From Salminus brasiliensis (lineage: Eukaryota; Chordata; Actinopteri; Characiformes; Bryconidae), in assembly GCF_030463535.1 (NCBI RefSeq), contig NC_132894.1, positions 33,989,125 to 34,053,124 of the forward strand: a stretch of DNA of 64,000 nt, in the 5' to 3' direction. This document shows, in pieces, positions 1 to 13,100 of this stretch (its first letter is position 1; the number at the start of each line of letters is the position of its first letter). Position numbers and translations under genes: made by a program. Under the pieces are notes generated by a model, which saw only the letters and a list, made by a program, of their open reading frames with translations, did not search any database and was not told the DNA's origin.

Positions 1-1240
1 ACCCTACTGAAGAGGAGACGGGTTAGTCAGTGGGAGCTGAGTGGGAGCTGAGTGGGAACAGTTGGGTGTTTTATCCGCCATAGCTTGTGCATAGTGAAAC
101 AGCTTGCACACCCATTACGTGCAAGGCTTCTTGTCCTTGGTTTTAGTTTGTCTTCTCTGTAGACAATAATTTTTCTTCTCCTTTTTTGGATAGAAGAGAA
201 CCTTGGTTGTATAACTCATTCAATTCAATTCAACTTGATTGTCATACCAGTACAGGTTGTACAGCACAGCGTAACACTGTTAGGCCACCTAGAAACGGAT
301 AAAAAAAGACAATAGTAGTGCAAAGACAATGGACCAAACAAACGAAGACACGGGTCATGAACAGTGAGTACAATGATACGTATAAGTATGTGCATGAACA
401 GGAATTTTAATGTGCATAATTATAGTTACTATTCCAATAAATAAACAAACTATAGTAAATTGTATTAAATTATAGTGAAGCTTATATTCTTTGGATCTTT
501 GAACATCTCAGACATTTGTTTGCCGTTGGGTGTTTTGTCTTTTTCTTTGAGGTTTTAAACACAGATGTGCTTCAGGAGCAGAAGTTTACTCTACCAGTGG
601 TCAGTGGAGCCCATGTTATGACTGAATTTTAAATAATCACACCATGGTAAAATGGTTTCATTCTGAAGGTGTGAACTTGCCGCATATTTTGTGATGTAAT
701 GTCTCAAATTGATTTGAGAAGAACAATTGGTTCAGAAAGAGCACAGATGAAAGGCACTTTATGTCTTTTTCCACGGTGTATTGTTCATGAGCGTCTTTTC
801 CAGCCTTTCTCCTTCCATACCGACGCAGCTCCAAAACGGATCGTAACGCTGGCAGGCAGACGTAGGCCTTGAGTTGTTTATGGTATAAATATTTATTAAC
901 CATTTCTTGAGCCATCAAACACTGCTGTCTCGAATGCACACCATCTGTGTCAAACTGAGCTGAACTGAACTGTCTCTGGAGACTGAAGGAAAGGAAACTT
1001 TGCATACTTGCACAGGCGCACACACATCTGGAGCTTTTTAGATCCTTCGGCCTCGTTGTACACACGTACGTGTGACGGAGGTAGGCTTTTTTTGGGTTGT
1101 TGACAGATGTTCAGCCCTGTTGTCACTACAAATCAGCATTCTGGCTGGACATGTTTCGCTTGTGGGCTCTGATGCAGAGAGGCAGTAAAAGCCCAACTTG
1201 CTTTATCGTTGTTTGCTCATGATGGACTCAGCTGCTAAAC

Positions 1241-1276
<36 letters not shown>

Positions 1277-1490
1277 CAGACACATCACTGTGTGCATCTG
1301 GCAGATGTTGATGGAACAAGTTCAACAAGTGTTTGTATGGATGCGATGTTCGCCTCTGACAAACTGTGACAAACGTTTGAGTCTACAGTGTGAAATTCAA
1401 GATGATACGATTCTCACCCCTTTCAGTCTGTCTCTGTCTCTACCCTGTCTCACTTTACATCCCTCTTGTTGTCCCTCCCTCTGCCTCCAG

Positions 1491-1578
1491 GTCAGAGACA
1501 TTGTGTGAAGTGTCACCAGAACTGTAAGAAATGCCTGCGTGATTCTGACAGATGTACTGCCTGCAATGAAGGGTTCAG
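1491..1578 (+). CDS. pcsk6: pcsk6 exon (furin-like Cys-rich repeat), fifth from last
   Basis: The exon starts after a pyrimidine tract ending CCTCCAG and ends at TTCAG|GTAAGA. It begins with the last two bases of a split codon. It encodes HCVKCHQNCKKCLRDSDRC, a typical furin-like repeat with paired cysteines. This is the first pcsk6 exon visible, and nothing coding was recognised in 1-1490. Confidence 0.88.
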
Positions 1579-4500
1579 GTAAGAGAAATCACCAAATAAT
1601 GGATGTCAATAAAAACATCACTCCTGCATTTTGTGTTCAGCGTTCCACTCTTGTCAGTATCCTGACTGATGACTATACAGACCAAGCTGAGCTCGATATA
1701 TTTTAATGGAATATTTCTCCACATAAAACTAACACAGTTGATTGTGTAAGTGAGATCATGCTCACTGCTTTCCGCTAGCTGGCATTCACTGTTAACCTTG
1801 AGAGTCAATTTGTAGGAGTGTAAGAGTTTTTTCATTTAAACCACTGTTTGGCATTTCTGCCAAATCTTTTAATCTACTTTTCTTGACTTATAACTGATGT
1901 TATTACGTTTGCTGTATATGTAATGAATCCAACAAAAAAACCAACAAAGCCCCAAAATCTTAGATTTTAATTTAGTTAGTGTCAGTGTTCTGAACAAGAA
2001 AAGGCATAATAATTGGATGCTTCCCAATTCAAACTATACTCTAAATAAAAAAACAGCACATCCAACTAGAACAAAAGAGCAAAAATACAATACACTATAT
2101 GGACAAAAGTATTGGGACACCTACACATTTCACAGATCTTTTATGACCTCCCATTCTAAACCCATAGGCATTAATATGGAGTTGTTCCCCCTTTGCTTTG
2201 CAGCTCTAACAGCAGCAGGTCTGGAGCTCTGCAGTTATTGGGTCAGCACTATGCTCTGAGCTCAGCACTCTGCCCTGACCCCGCTCTGTAACTTTACGTG
2301 GTCGTACACTCGGTGGCTGAGCTGCTCTCTGTGGTTCCTCTAAACTTTTCCATTGTTCAATAATAATACCACTCACAGCTGATGGAGAAAGATCTAGGAG
2401 GGAAGGTCTAAATTTCACCAGCTGACTTGTTGTTGTTGCAGTGGTGGCTCCTATTACATACAGAACCACGCTGGAGTTCAGTGAGCTCTTTAGGACCTCC
2501 CGTTCTTTCACTAATGTGTGTAAGAAAGGCAGACTGCAGGGCTAGGGGCTTAATTTTATTTACCTGATCACATAAATATGATCTTTATATGATAGCAGCA
2601 CAAACACAGCCACACACACACACATGCATAGAAAAATAATTAAAGACAGCATAAGCTTACAATTTGCAGTACCTGCAAGTAAGCCTGCTTAAATCAAAAT
2701 TATTAGGTCAGAATAATACAAAAAAAGTCATCGGCCAAGAAAATTGCAGTCAGTACATCTCTAATCAAGACACTATGTTTTTGTATACAACTGAACTATG
2801 TATTCTCTATAAATTTGAATAAAATTTGCTTATATTGCTATATATCAACATGTCTTCTTATGAATGCTACATCCAAGCTCTGCTTTGTTGGCCTGTGAGA
2901 AAGGGGATCTTCTCGAGAGCCATGTGGCAAAAACGCCAAGGGAGCAGTGCCTGTTTATCATATTCTTGGATTTTTTTCCACTGCATTCTGCAGGGTTTTT
3001 TTCCTTGCGTGCATTTGCATAAATCACTGTTTATGTGATGTGGAATACAAATGGTCATGACCTTAAGTTATGCTGAAGTGTGGTGGCTAGAAGCTGTGTC
3101 TAGCATGCTGGTCATCTTTATGTATGCTCTCTTTTCTGCTGTCTGCACTGTGTGGAAGCTTCAGCTCGAGCCTCATCCTCAAAAGAAAAAAAACGTTGTT
3201 ATTCCCACCATGCAGGGCAGATCTCTGCATGCGTTGTGTCATAAGCTCTCCAGGAAGCCAAAGCACTTTTTCAGCCTGGTTCAGAAGTTCTAGTCTGCAA
3301 TATTGAAGTAGTTTGTGGAGACTTTTAGAATTCTTTGTGTTTCAGATCCAAGGCTCTTCACACTGAGTTCTGTGGAAGGAAGAGGACATGAAAGCATATT
3401 CATGCAGCTCAGATTTTGTTTGCCTTCTTGTTTTCAACCGCTGGCCTATAAAGCCTCGGCTGTAGCAGACTGTAGTCATTCAGATTGCTAGCATCATAAA
3501 ACAGTGACTTCACTTTCATAAGAAAAGGCCACACTCCATTTTCACTCTCTCTCACTCGCTGTTTTTCTTCCTGCAGCTTAGCAGGAATGACCTGCGTTCC
3601 AGAGTGTGCCAACGGGACCTTCTTTAACTTGGAGGAAATGAAGTGCAGCCCCTGCCACATCTCCTGTTCCACCTGCACAGGTCCTATACCGCTCACTTTT
3701 GTTGCCTCGTGCTCTGTTGGATTAGGATGTCTTCTCTTGTCTTGTGCTTGTTTCTCCAAACTGTATTTCCTGTCCTAGGTGCTGTGTACCATGCAATAAT
3801 CTGTAGCGTGCATATTTATTAAGAGGTTGTGCCTCCTTGCCGAGTCAGAAGCAGACCTCGGCTGAAAGTGTGCAGTGCTGTCCACGCTCTGTGGTGCTGA
3901 AAGAATTTCAAACAGTTTGTTCGACTCTAATGAACAGGTTGCTGAAGTAATGTGCCTTAAATTAGGCATGATAATTGGCCCAGCTCTGGCTGTGCAGCAC
4001 AAGCTGAACAGGCTACTATGCGATATGCTTTTTCCTACAGCCTAATGATGCCTAACATGCCATTGCTGGGTCTAGGATGGCACAGACATTTACACAAATG
4101 TGAGTGATATCTGCCAATCACCACTGTGAATAAATTGAGGGACCAAACGTACCTGGCAGTGCAGACTTCATGATTTGTTACCTAGTTGTTAGTGAGCTTG
4201 TTAGCGAAGGGTGCTCTGCTGCACTGCATGGGTCGCATAGCAACTGTACTTTTTTATTTCTTTTTTTGCTTTAGCTATATTCTATAATGGATGGTTGACT
4301 TTGAATTAATCAGATACTCATCATATAAAAAATGTTTTGATAAAAATGATAAAAAAAAAAGTATAACTGATAATGAGTAGATAGAGAAGCAGTGAGCTGA
4401 GTTGGTTTAAGAATTATTTTACTACTTTGAACCTGATCATAAAAGTGAGACGCTATGAAGTATATATAAAAAAAACTTGGCACACTAAAAATGCAGCAAT

Positions 4501-4806
4501 TAATGCTCCTTGGCGCCACAGCCAAAAGCAGCTGTACCTGCTTCCATCGCGATAATGATGAAGGTGTTAGAAAGGGCTGAACAATCCCAAACAAGCAGCT
4601 TTGATTGCGTTCGGCTGTGACACCGCCAGTCCCAAGACCCACGTCGCCATCCTGGCTCAGCTAATTAGCTTAAGTCATTACACCAGCCTGCCCTGGAGAG
4701 TCAGCGAGACGCTAGGCATTTCACTATCTGAGTCCATGCATTACACACGGATGATGTTATTGACCCGCAGCACTGAGGAGAATACACTGACAGATTAAAC
4801 CAGATC

Positions 4807-4854
<48 letters not shown>

Positions 4855-6445
4855 ATGAGATGAAGTTCTGTGAGTGTATGGCTTAATTAGTTCAGCCAGT
4901 GCTCTGCCCTGCATCACTGAACGGGAGTGCAAAGAGAGGATTGTCTTAGACTCTGTTATGAAAAGAGGTTTTACTGTTGTGTTTATAAGCATTTTGTGAC
5001 TTTTTCTCTCTGAGCAAGAAAGCATGTGTTATGTAATCTACCTCTAGTCGTCACAGTGCTGCATCCTGTGCTGGATGTAGTGATAGTTGTATGTATTGGG
5101 TTGAGAAAACGATCAAATACAACGTTCATTTTGCTCGCAGTTTTAAATCAATCAGTGAATGAATGTTAAACCATCAATCTGACTATTACAAATGTAATAA
5201 ACTGCTCTGAATGAGGAGAGAGAAGCTGGTTAGCATTAGCTTAGCTGGCAGGGTAACAGTCGGCTCACCACAGAACTAATTCCCTGTCTGACTGACAGAA
5301 GGCCCACTCATAAACGCTAAACGCTTAGAAAAGTTAGCTAGCAGGCTGGCTAAACACCACAGCACAGACCGTGTTCCAGCTAACTTAAGACTCAAATCAC
5401 ACACGTTTAGAGGATAAAGCCTCATATCTGAGAGCGCAGAGTCGAGTGAATGGTCTTAGGAGGGTTTTCCACTGTTTTCAGGCATTTATCTGACTCCTTA
5501 CTTTCCCTTTTATTCAAACTTGGTCTTTCCCCTTCTTTTTTCAGATTAGAAAAATTAAATGTATAACCAACGATTGCTACAAGTAAAATAAACACCCACC
5601 CCAGCGTTAACTCTCCCTCTACCTTAAAGGTCCTGGCATGGAGGAATGCATCCACTGCGCCCGGGACTTCCTACAGCAGGAGTGGCGGTGCGTCCGGAAA
5701 TGCGCCTCCGGATACTACGAGGGAGAAGGAGCAGGGTCTCCACAGAGGATGTGTCGCAAGTGAGTTTCAGCAACAGCTATAGCAATAGCATGATACAGTT
5801 GGCCCCTCTCAGTTACAGCAAAATGAACCACTGTCTGACACAAATCCTTACATGTAAACTGTTCATTAAAAATCCAGTGTTTTTAATAATCGATACAGTA
5901 TTGCAAAACGTAATATTGCAATACATTGACATATCGCTACTTTCTTACACCCTCATGGCAGACTAGGTTTCAATTCCCGAGCCAGACAAATACTTGGTCC
6001 TTGGGCAAGACTCCTAACACTACATTCTCCTACTAGATGTAAGTCTCTGGATAAGAGTGTCAGACAGATGCGGCACAGTTAACAGTAAACAGTTGTTTTA
6101 TCTATCTGTTGTTTTTTCTCTTAGTCTGAAAATGTGGTTAAGTTAGGTGTAAGCCTGATTGTGAACCTGTAAGGCTATCAGTTTGGAACAGCAGCTAAAT
6201 TCTTCAATTCTTGGATGCTGTCTTTGCTGTGTTTAAGGTTTTATCAGCATCAGCATATTTAACTTGAGCTCTATTAAACCAGTGGAAAGTATTGCTCTCC
6301 AGTAGAGTTTTTTTCCATGTGTTGACAAAGATTCAGTCCAGGTTGGCATGCCGGCATCATTCTGTGCAATATCTGTGTATCGGTCTTTCTGTATTTCTCA
6401 CTCTCTCTGAGCTCTGTTGGTCGGTTACTCTCTGTTGCTGCCTTT

Positions 6446-6481
<36 letters not shown>

Positions 6482-9400
6482 GCTCTCTCTCTTTCTGTTT
6501 CTCTTTCTCTCTGGACATCGGTGCCTAATTAGAGGTGTATTCTGGCTTCTGTACCACAGTCTAACTGATTGGTGAGATCATACGGTTAACAAGAAAGGCA
6601 GAGAGAGACAGAGTTAAAAGTGGAGGAAACACAAACAGCAAAATCCCGAGATGGAGAAAGAGAGAGAATGAGTGAGTTTAGGCATGAGTGAGTCAATACA
6701 CATTCGTGATGCAACGTGGCTCATTGCCCATCACTGTCAAAACAGCATAGTTGAAGGACAAAATACAATATATCGAGAGGTGCTATTGTGGTTTACCTTC
6801 GGTACTGATGGAGAAGGCTTAAATAAAATGGGTTCTTTTAAATAAAGCATGAGTAAGACATATCAGTACTGAGAACCTCTGCTTTTCGCAGGATGTAGCT
6901 TGATAATTGTTATACGTCATGTGTAGCGGTATCTTTCTATCCTTTCTTAATCTCCATAATTGTCAATAAATCAAGGCTTTGCCGTGCAATCTGAGAGAGT
7001 GAGCCCAACACAAATCTTGCAAAGTCCTACAGCAGGGGGTGAATTTACAGCGCTGTCCCCCGTTTTAGATCTCTGTAATGGGTCACTATAGGGTCTGTGG
7101 AAAGCCATGCTGCTTCTGCCCTCTGGCTTATAAATCAGGTGCCTCTTGCTTTATGAAAGCTGTCCAAAGCAAATAGTTCCTTTTAAAGAAGGTCATGGAT
7201 GGCGAATGGATTCTCCTCTGAAGGAATGGAAAGGTTAGGTGGAATATATACGTGGTTGTGCGTCTGTGTGTTTGTGTGTGTTTGTGGCTCGAGGGAGGTG
7301 GAGGTGATGTGAGCAGACAGCCATAAAATAGAGGTAAAGTTTGACCCTGAGGAAGAATGTCCAGAGCACAGGGCATTAGTTAAAACCATGTACTACTGCG
7401 CGAGTGACAAACACATGCTGTAAAAGGTGCAGCCATTCCCCAAGGTCACAAACAGAGAGCATTTGTTAATGGAAGTGTCAAAGTCCTCTGCGTGAGGTTT
7501 TATTTCCTGCTGCTGATTCGTTTGATAGGAGACTTGAGTCTTTCTCGATTTTGGACCATACAGATGGTTACAGAAAAGGCTGCATGGGGAACATTACAGT
7601 TACCACATCTCTGATTGTGCATCAGAGTGATTTGAATTATCTACATTTTCATTACTTAAAGCAGCATAATGCAAGGATTTGTTATTTTTGCTCTTGGTCT
7701 CCCACTATAGACGGGGAGTGTGATGAATTTTCTACTCCCCTTCATGTACAGCTGTCCATGTGCATTTGTTGACAAGCTGAGAGATACAGAACCAGGTAAA
7801 GAAGCATGTGGACTGAGGCGGTAGACTCAGAGACCTTACACCTTACACAGTTCTGGAGAGAGGTCCAGAGGTGCAGCTCCACCAACGCTTCAGAGTGCAG
7901 TAGCAGCGTTCCGGCCTGGAGTGGGAATGACGCAGATGCCATTCTCCCTATTACAGTCAGTTGAGCATCAACATGACTCTGAAACTGCTGTTTGGAGATG
8001 CATCTGATACATAATACTGCTTTAAAACTAGGAATTAACAGGAATTAATGAAAAATAGGAATTAATTTTATGGATAATTCTGATTTCTTTTATGACAAAC
8101 AACGGACAAACAGATCAGCCAAAAGCAAAACGAACATGCAGTGTTTAAATACATTTAAATAAAGGAATAAATGAATCAACAGGATTTGCTAGTCTTTAGC
8201 AAGAATTGGCCAATTCCAGTCTTGGCTGATTCCGATTGTGCACCCCTCTTAAAAATCTTAAAGGTCTGGCCTGTGAGAGGTTTAAAAATAACGCCAGTCT
8301 CTGCCCATTATGTTTTTAGATTCTTTTGTCTCTCTGATATTTATTCCGGTGCCGTGTCTGCCTCTTCTGCTGTTTCATTGTCCACTAATAGGGCACTTTT
8401 TGTTTGTTCTGATACCGTCATATCAGTCCGGAGGCTAATTAAATGAGATGTGAGTTATCAGGGATGATATTCAGAATGAATATTCAGTGCTGTCAAATCA
8501 AGGTCGCAGTAAGTGAAGAAAAACAAAACTAATACAAAAGGAAAGGTATTTTTAACATAGCTTGAGTCAGTCATCAGACTAATGCCTTAACTCTCATGAG
8601 CCCTGTGTGTGTGTGTGTGTGTGTAACTGTGTTGTGTGTTAAGAGCAGGCTTAGATTTTAAATAGCCTTAACCTGAGACTGATGTACAGAACCGGTTAAA
8701 CGTTTTAGAACATCTCCAGTCAGCCGAGCTTTCACACAAGCTGTTGACTCTCAGAAACTTGTCTTGTGATGCTGTTGTGGATTTGAGTGCCAGACCTCTT
8801 CCTGTACCAGACCTCTTCAGTCTTTTGCAGGAGCAGGAAACTGGACTCACCACACTTTATTACACTTTATGTGTAATTTCTCTAAAGGAAGGAGCTCTAT
8901 GGAGCACTAGCTGTGTTTCTTTGTAAATGTGTCTTGTTTCTAGTCATTATGAGAGGAGTCTGAAGGCGCAATGTTGTGGAACTAATGCAGTAGAGAGTGC
9001 AGGAACACAGTCTGCTCCAACACTGCTTTCATGCAGATAGTGGGTTTGCATCAGTTTACAAAGCTTAATTTACTCCCATTGAGATATCCTGTAGATCAGG
9101 ATCGGGACTATCAAGGCATATTTTAATTAATCAGGTATCCCTTAATTTTAATCCCAATCCAGTTCTTTGTTCAGCGCGCCATCTAGTGTCCACAAGGCGC
9201 CATTAACAGACATTACAGCCCAGAAGGCTGCAGCAGCAGTGCGGACATACTCAGAAGGTAAATAAAGGAGTTGAGGTTCTGCAGTGTGGAGCTGTTTTAC
9301 AGTGGAACAACCAGCGGGAGAACCGGGGAACCGCTCGCTCGCCTTTCTCTGTTCTTAAACCGGCACCCCTTCAGAACCGAGTGGAGGCTAATGCTAATGC

Positions 9401-10079
9401 TAACACACACACACACACAAGCTATAAAAATCCCAATCACACACACAGCACATTCACCCACTATAAACCAGTTATTACACACCAGTAGACCAACAACAAC
9501 AAATACCAGTCCAGACTGTGTACCACTACACACACACACACACAGGAAGTGATTAGACTGCAGTGTTGTAAAGGAGCTGGGAGCTGATTGGTCAGGGAGA
9601 AGAGTCAGACTGGAGACTCCGAATGGATTAGGGGCAAAGTAACCTGATTGGGACATAACTATAATGAAACAAAGACTTGTTCCCTCTAAAGCTTGGGCAG
9701 TTTACTGTTTACCTTTGTATCATTTGGGGGGACTGGACTTTGTACCATTTTAGATTATTCACTGGACTTGAAGAGCTTAAATGTCAAAACTGTGGGATGG
9801 GTATGTTCTAAAAGTTTTGACCGGTATTGTGAGACTGCGTGAGACATCCAATAGCATTCTCAAACACAACTCTGATTGAAAGCTGGCCAGGCTGACTGTG
9901 GCCAGTTGGCATAATCTCTTTCTCTCTTTCTTTCTGTTATGATTCCACATGGCGACGAACTGTCTCACACCACCTAATTCAGCTTGATACTTTCAATCCC
10001 AGATGTGCTTCGAGCTTATTTTCATCTTACGATTTTCCCTCCTCTCACTGGCTTTGGATGTGTGAGTGTATGTGTGAGT

Positions 10080-10120
<41 letters not shown>

Positions 10121-13100
10121 TGTCATGCTGAGTGCTGACACTCAGTGGAACGGCCCGGTTCACTGCACCAGGCCCGGACGGCCGGATGCCCTCATACATA
10201 TTCATGTCATGATGCTCCAGTTTTGTTCCCCTGCTTCCTTCATCCATACAAAGGCAGGAAGTTAGTCTGTCATTTTCATTTCCCAAAAGTTCCCTTCTTT
10301 TAGCTGGTTTGGGAAAAAGCCGATGAAAATGAAGTAGGAGGTTCATTTGACAGCTGTTCGTTTTTTCTCGAGTGTTGTTTCACACATGTTGTGTCTGTGT
10401 ATGTGTTTGTTTGCATGCTGCCATTTCCAGATGTGAAGAGCACTGCCTAAGCTGCCAAGGACCTGGAACCAGCTGCATGCAGTGTAGGGACGGATACAAC
10501 CTGGTCAGCGGCACCTGCATCGTCAACGCCACCTGTAACAACGGTACGTCCACACTAGGTCTGCTGGGGTTAGTGGATGAAGTCGATTATTTATTTATGT
10601 ATGTTGAGGCCTGTTAGATGTTGATGAAACCACACACAAGAGAGAGTCCAGTTCATTACTGGTATACTGCTGTCGGTTCTGAATAGATTTCTTCTTTATC
10701 GTCAGTAACTATAATGATCTTATAAGAGCTATTAAAATAATGCTTCCTGCCATCGGTAGCTGGAGCAGAGAGAGCACGATTGGCCTTTCTCTCTCCGGGT
10801 GGGTAGATGGCTCCATCTCTCCCCACATCTAACCAGCGTGAGGGTGGCCGGCACAAGCATCTGCTAGTCGATGCATCAGTGCTGGGTACAGTGGGTACTT
10901 GCCCGGTGATGTTGCATCGGCGGCAGTTCAAAAATAGATGTTTCAGGAGTGTTTAGGAACCAAAGCAATTCAGGTTCTGTATGTAATAGGAGACACCACT
11001 GCAACAACAAGTTAGTTGGTGAAATTTCCTCCCTCCTAGATCTTCCACCATCAGCTGTGAGTGGTATTATTATTGAACAGTGGAAGCATTTAGGAGGAAC
11101 CACAGAGTGTCTGTCAGACCATGTAAGATAAGAGTGGGGTCAGGGCCGAGTGCTGAGCTCATAGAGCTCATAGTGCAGAAAAGTCTCAACTGACTCAGTA
11201 ACTGCAGAGCTCCAGACCTGCTGCTGCTGTTAGAGCTCAGAGCAAAGGGGAACAAGTCCATATTAATGCCTATGGGTTTAGAATGGGATGTCATAAAAGA
11301 TCTTGTAGGTGTAATGTCTAGGTGTCCCAATACTTTTGTCTGTATGGTACAGAACCAGTTAGTGCTGTGAGTTTGAGAGTTTGTACTGTACAAGTTGGGT
11401 TCTGAATGCACTGCCACAGGGTCTGTACGGAGAAGTTGTTTGTCATTCAGTGAGGCAGGCAGGGAGGCTTTTTGTGGGAGCAGGGCTGAGCTCGGAGAAC
11501 TTGATGGGTTTGGTGCTGGGGTGCTGCAATGTCATGCAGTGCTTCGACACTTTACTTTTACTGCTTTGTTTGAGGCTCCTTTACCAGAGAGCTTTTAGAG
11601 GTCTCTCAGGTTCTAAATCCTCCCTAACAAAGTTAGTCGCACAAGTCTCAGCTGGGACCCGCAAAGGCTTTGGCTCCCAGAACTATTCATTAGAGAGGGA
11701 AGGAAAAGTGAGAGAGATGGAGAGAGAGAGAGAGAGAAGGAGAAAGGAGAGGCAAACAAAGCAAGGAAGCATAAGGATAGACACAAGTAGAGAAGTGGAT
11801 GGATGGTGAATGAAGGAGAGAGAGAGAGAGAGAGCGTTAAAGAGATATCACTGGAAAGAATGCAAAAGAATGGGAATGTGAGCGTGAGACCAAGAGAGAG
11901 ATACTGAAAGCAAGTAGAAGCCAAAGCCAGAGCAGGACGGAGGACAGGATGGTTTTGGACAGGCACGAGCACGAGAGGTTGTGTGCAGGCCTTGCAGCTG
12001 CAGCCTGCCATTGCTGGCCGGCTTTGGCAGGGCAACAACAATGTTGCTATGAGTAAACACTGCCCCACATGGCCCCAGAACCCTCTTTTATCTGGGTTTG
12101 CATAAGACCGCCAGTGGCCTGGCCCAAGCCTGGGGCCTGAGCGCTGACCCAGTGAAGAGAGGGCCACAGTCCTGGGACAGCTGGTACCACTAACCCTTGT
12201 GGTAGGGAAAGGGCAAATAGAGAGGAGAGAGGACATTTAGAGTGGAGTGGGACACAAGCAAAAGCCCAGACTGGAACATCTTTGTGTTTACACTGCCTGT
12301 GTTAAATAATGAGCTGTTTTTAGTTGAAGCACTTCACTTGAGTTGACCATTTAGAAGCATTTAAAAGTAGACCATCAAACACGCGACTACCCCACAGGAA
12401 GGACCACACAGCTAACACTGTGTGAGTGTGTGCTAATATCATTTGTTGCAGGATTGATTCCTTCTTTATTCCCTTGCATTTTTTCCCATTCCCATGCTGA
12501 CCCTCTATTAATGCTCATATATACTCATATGCCATCTATAGCTATTTTTTTAAACATAACTTGTTGTCTAGACTTACATTTGTTAAAGATTGCACCGTAC
12601 GAGTGGGGAACAACATGAGGACGTTTCATGCGGTAACCTCTAAGTGCCTGTAGTCTAGATTAGTCATTCCCATCCCCAGTCCTTGTGTACTGCTGCCCTG
12701 CAATTTTGGTATTTTTTCCACTCAGATCTGATCCACCCAGAACTGCAGAGGAGCCCCGCCCCTTTATCTCATATACATTTTGAAAATTAGCCAACCAGCA
12801 CCTGGTTTAATTATACGAAGACATTAATGGCTTTACTCTTAAACGGCATTCATCGTCATTGTTGGTTGTGTTGCAGGGACGGTAAACACCCTTTACCAAC
12901 CGCGGGTCGTAACTAAAAAGCAAGCAAGTTTAGAAGTCCACAGTGGATCCTGGCCGATGATTCTGAAAACTGCATTGACATTGACGACCACTGACATTTT
13001 TGTCAGCATGGGTGTGAATAATGCAGACAGTGCATTCGTAGCATCACCAAGAATCACAGTCTCCTACTTATACAGTTGAGTGAAAGGCCGGCAGACCCAC

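Noticed and set aside
11613-12236. 207-codon minus-strand frame in a pcsk6 intron
   Set aside because: Ser/Leu-rich translation of GA-rich low-complexity sequence with no recognisable domain.
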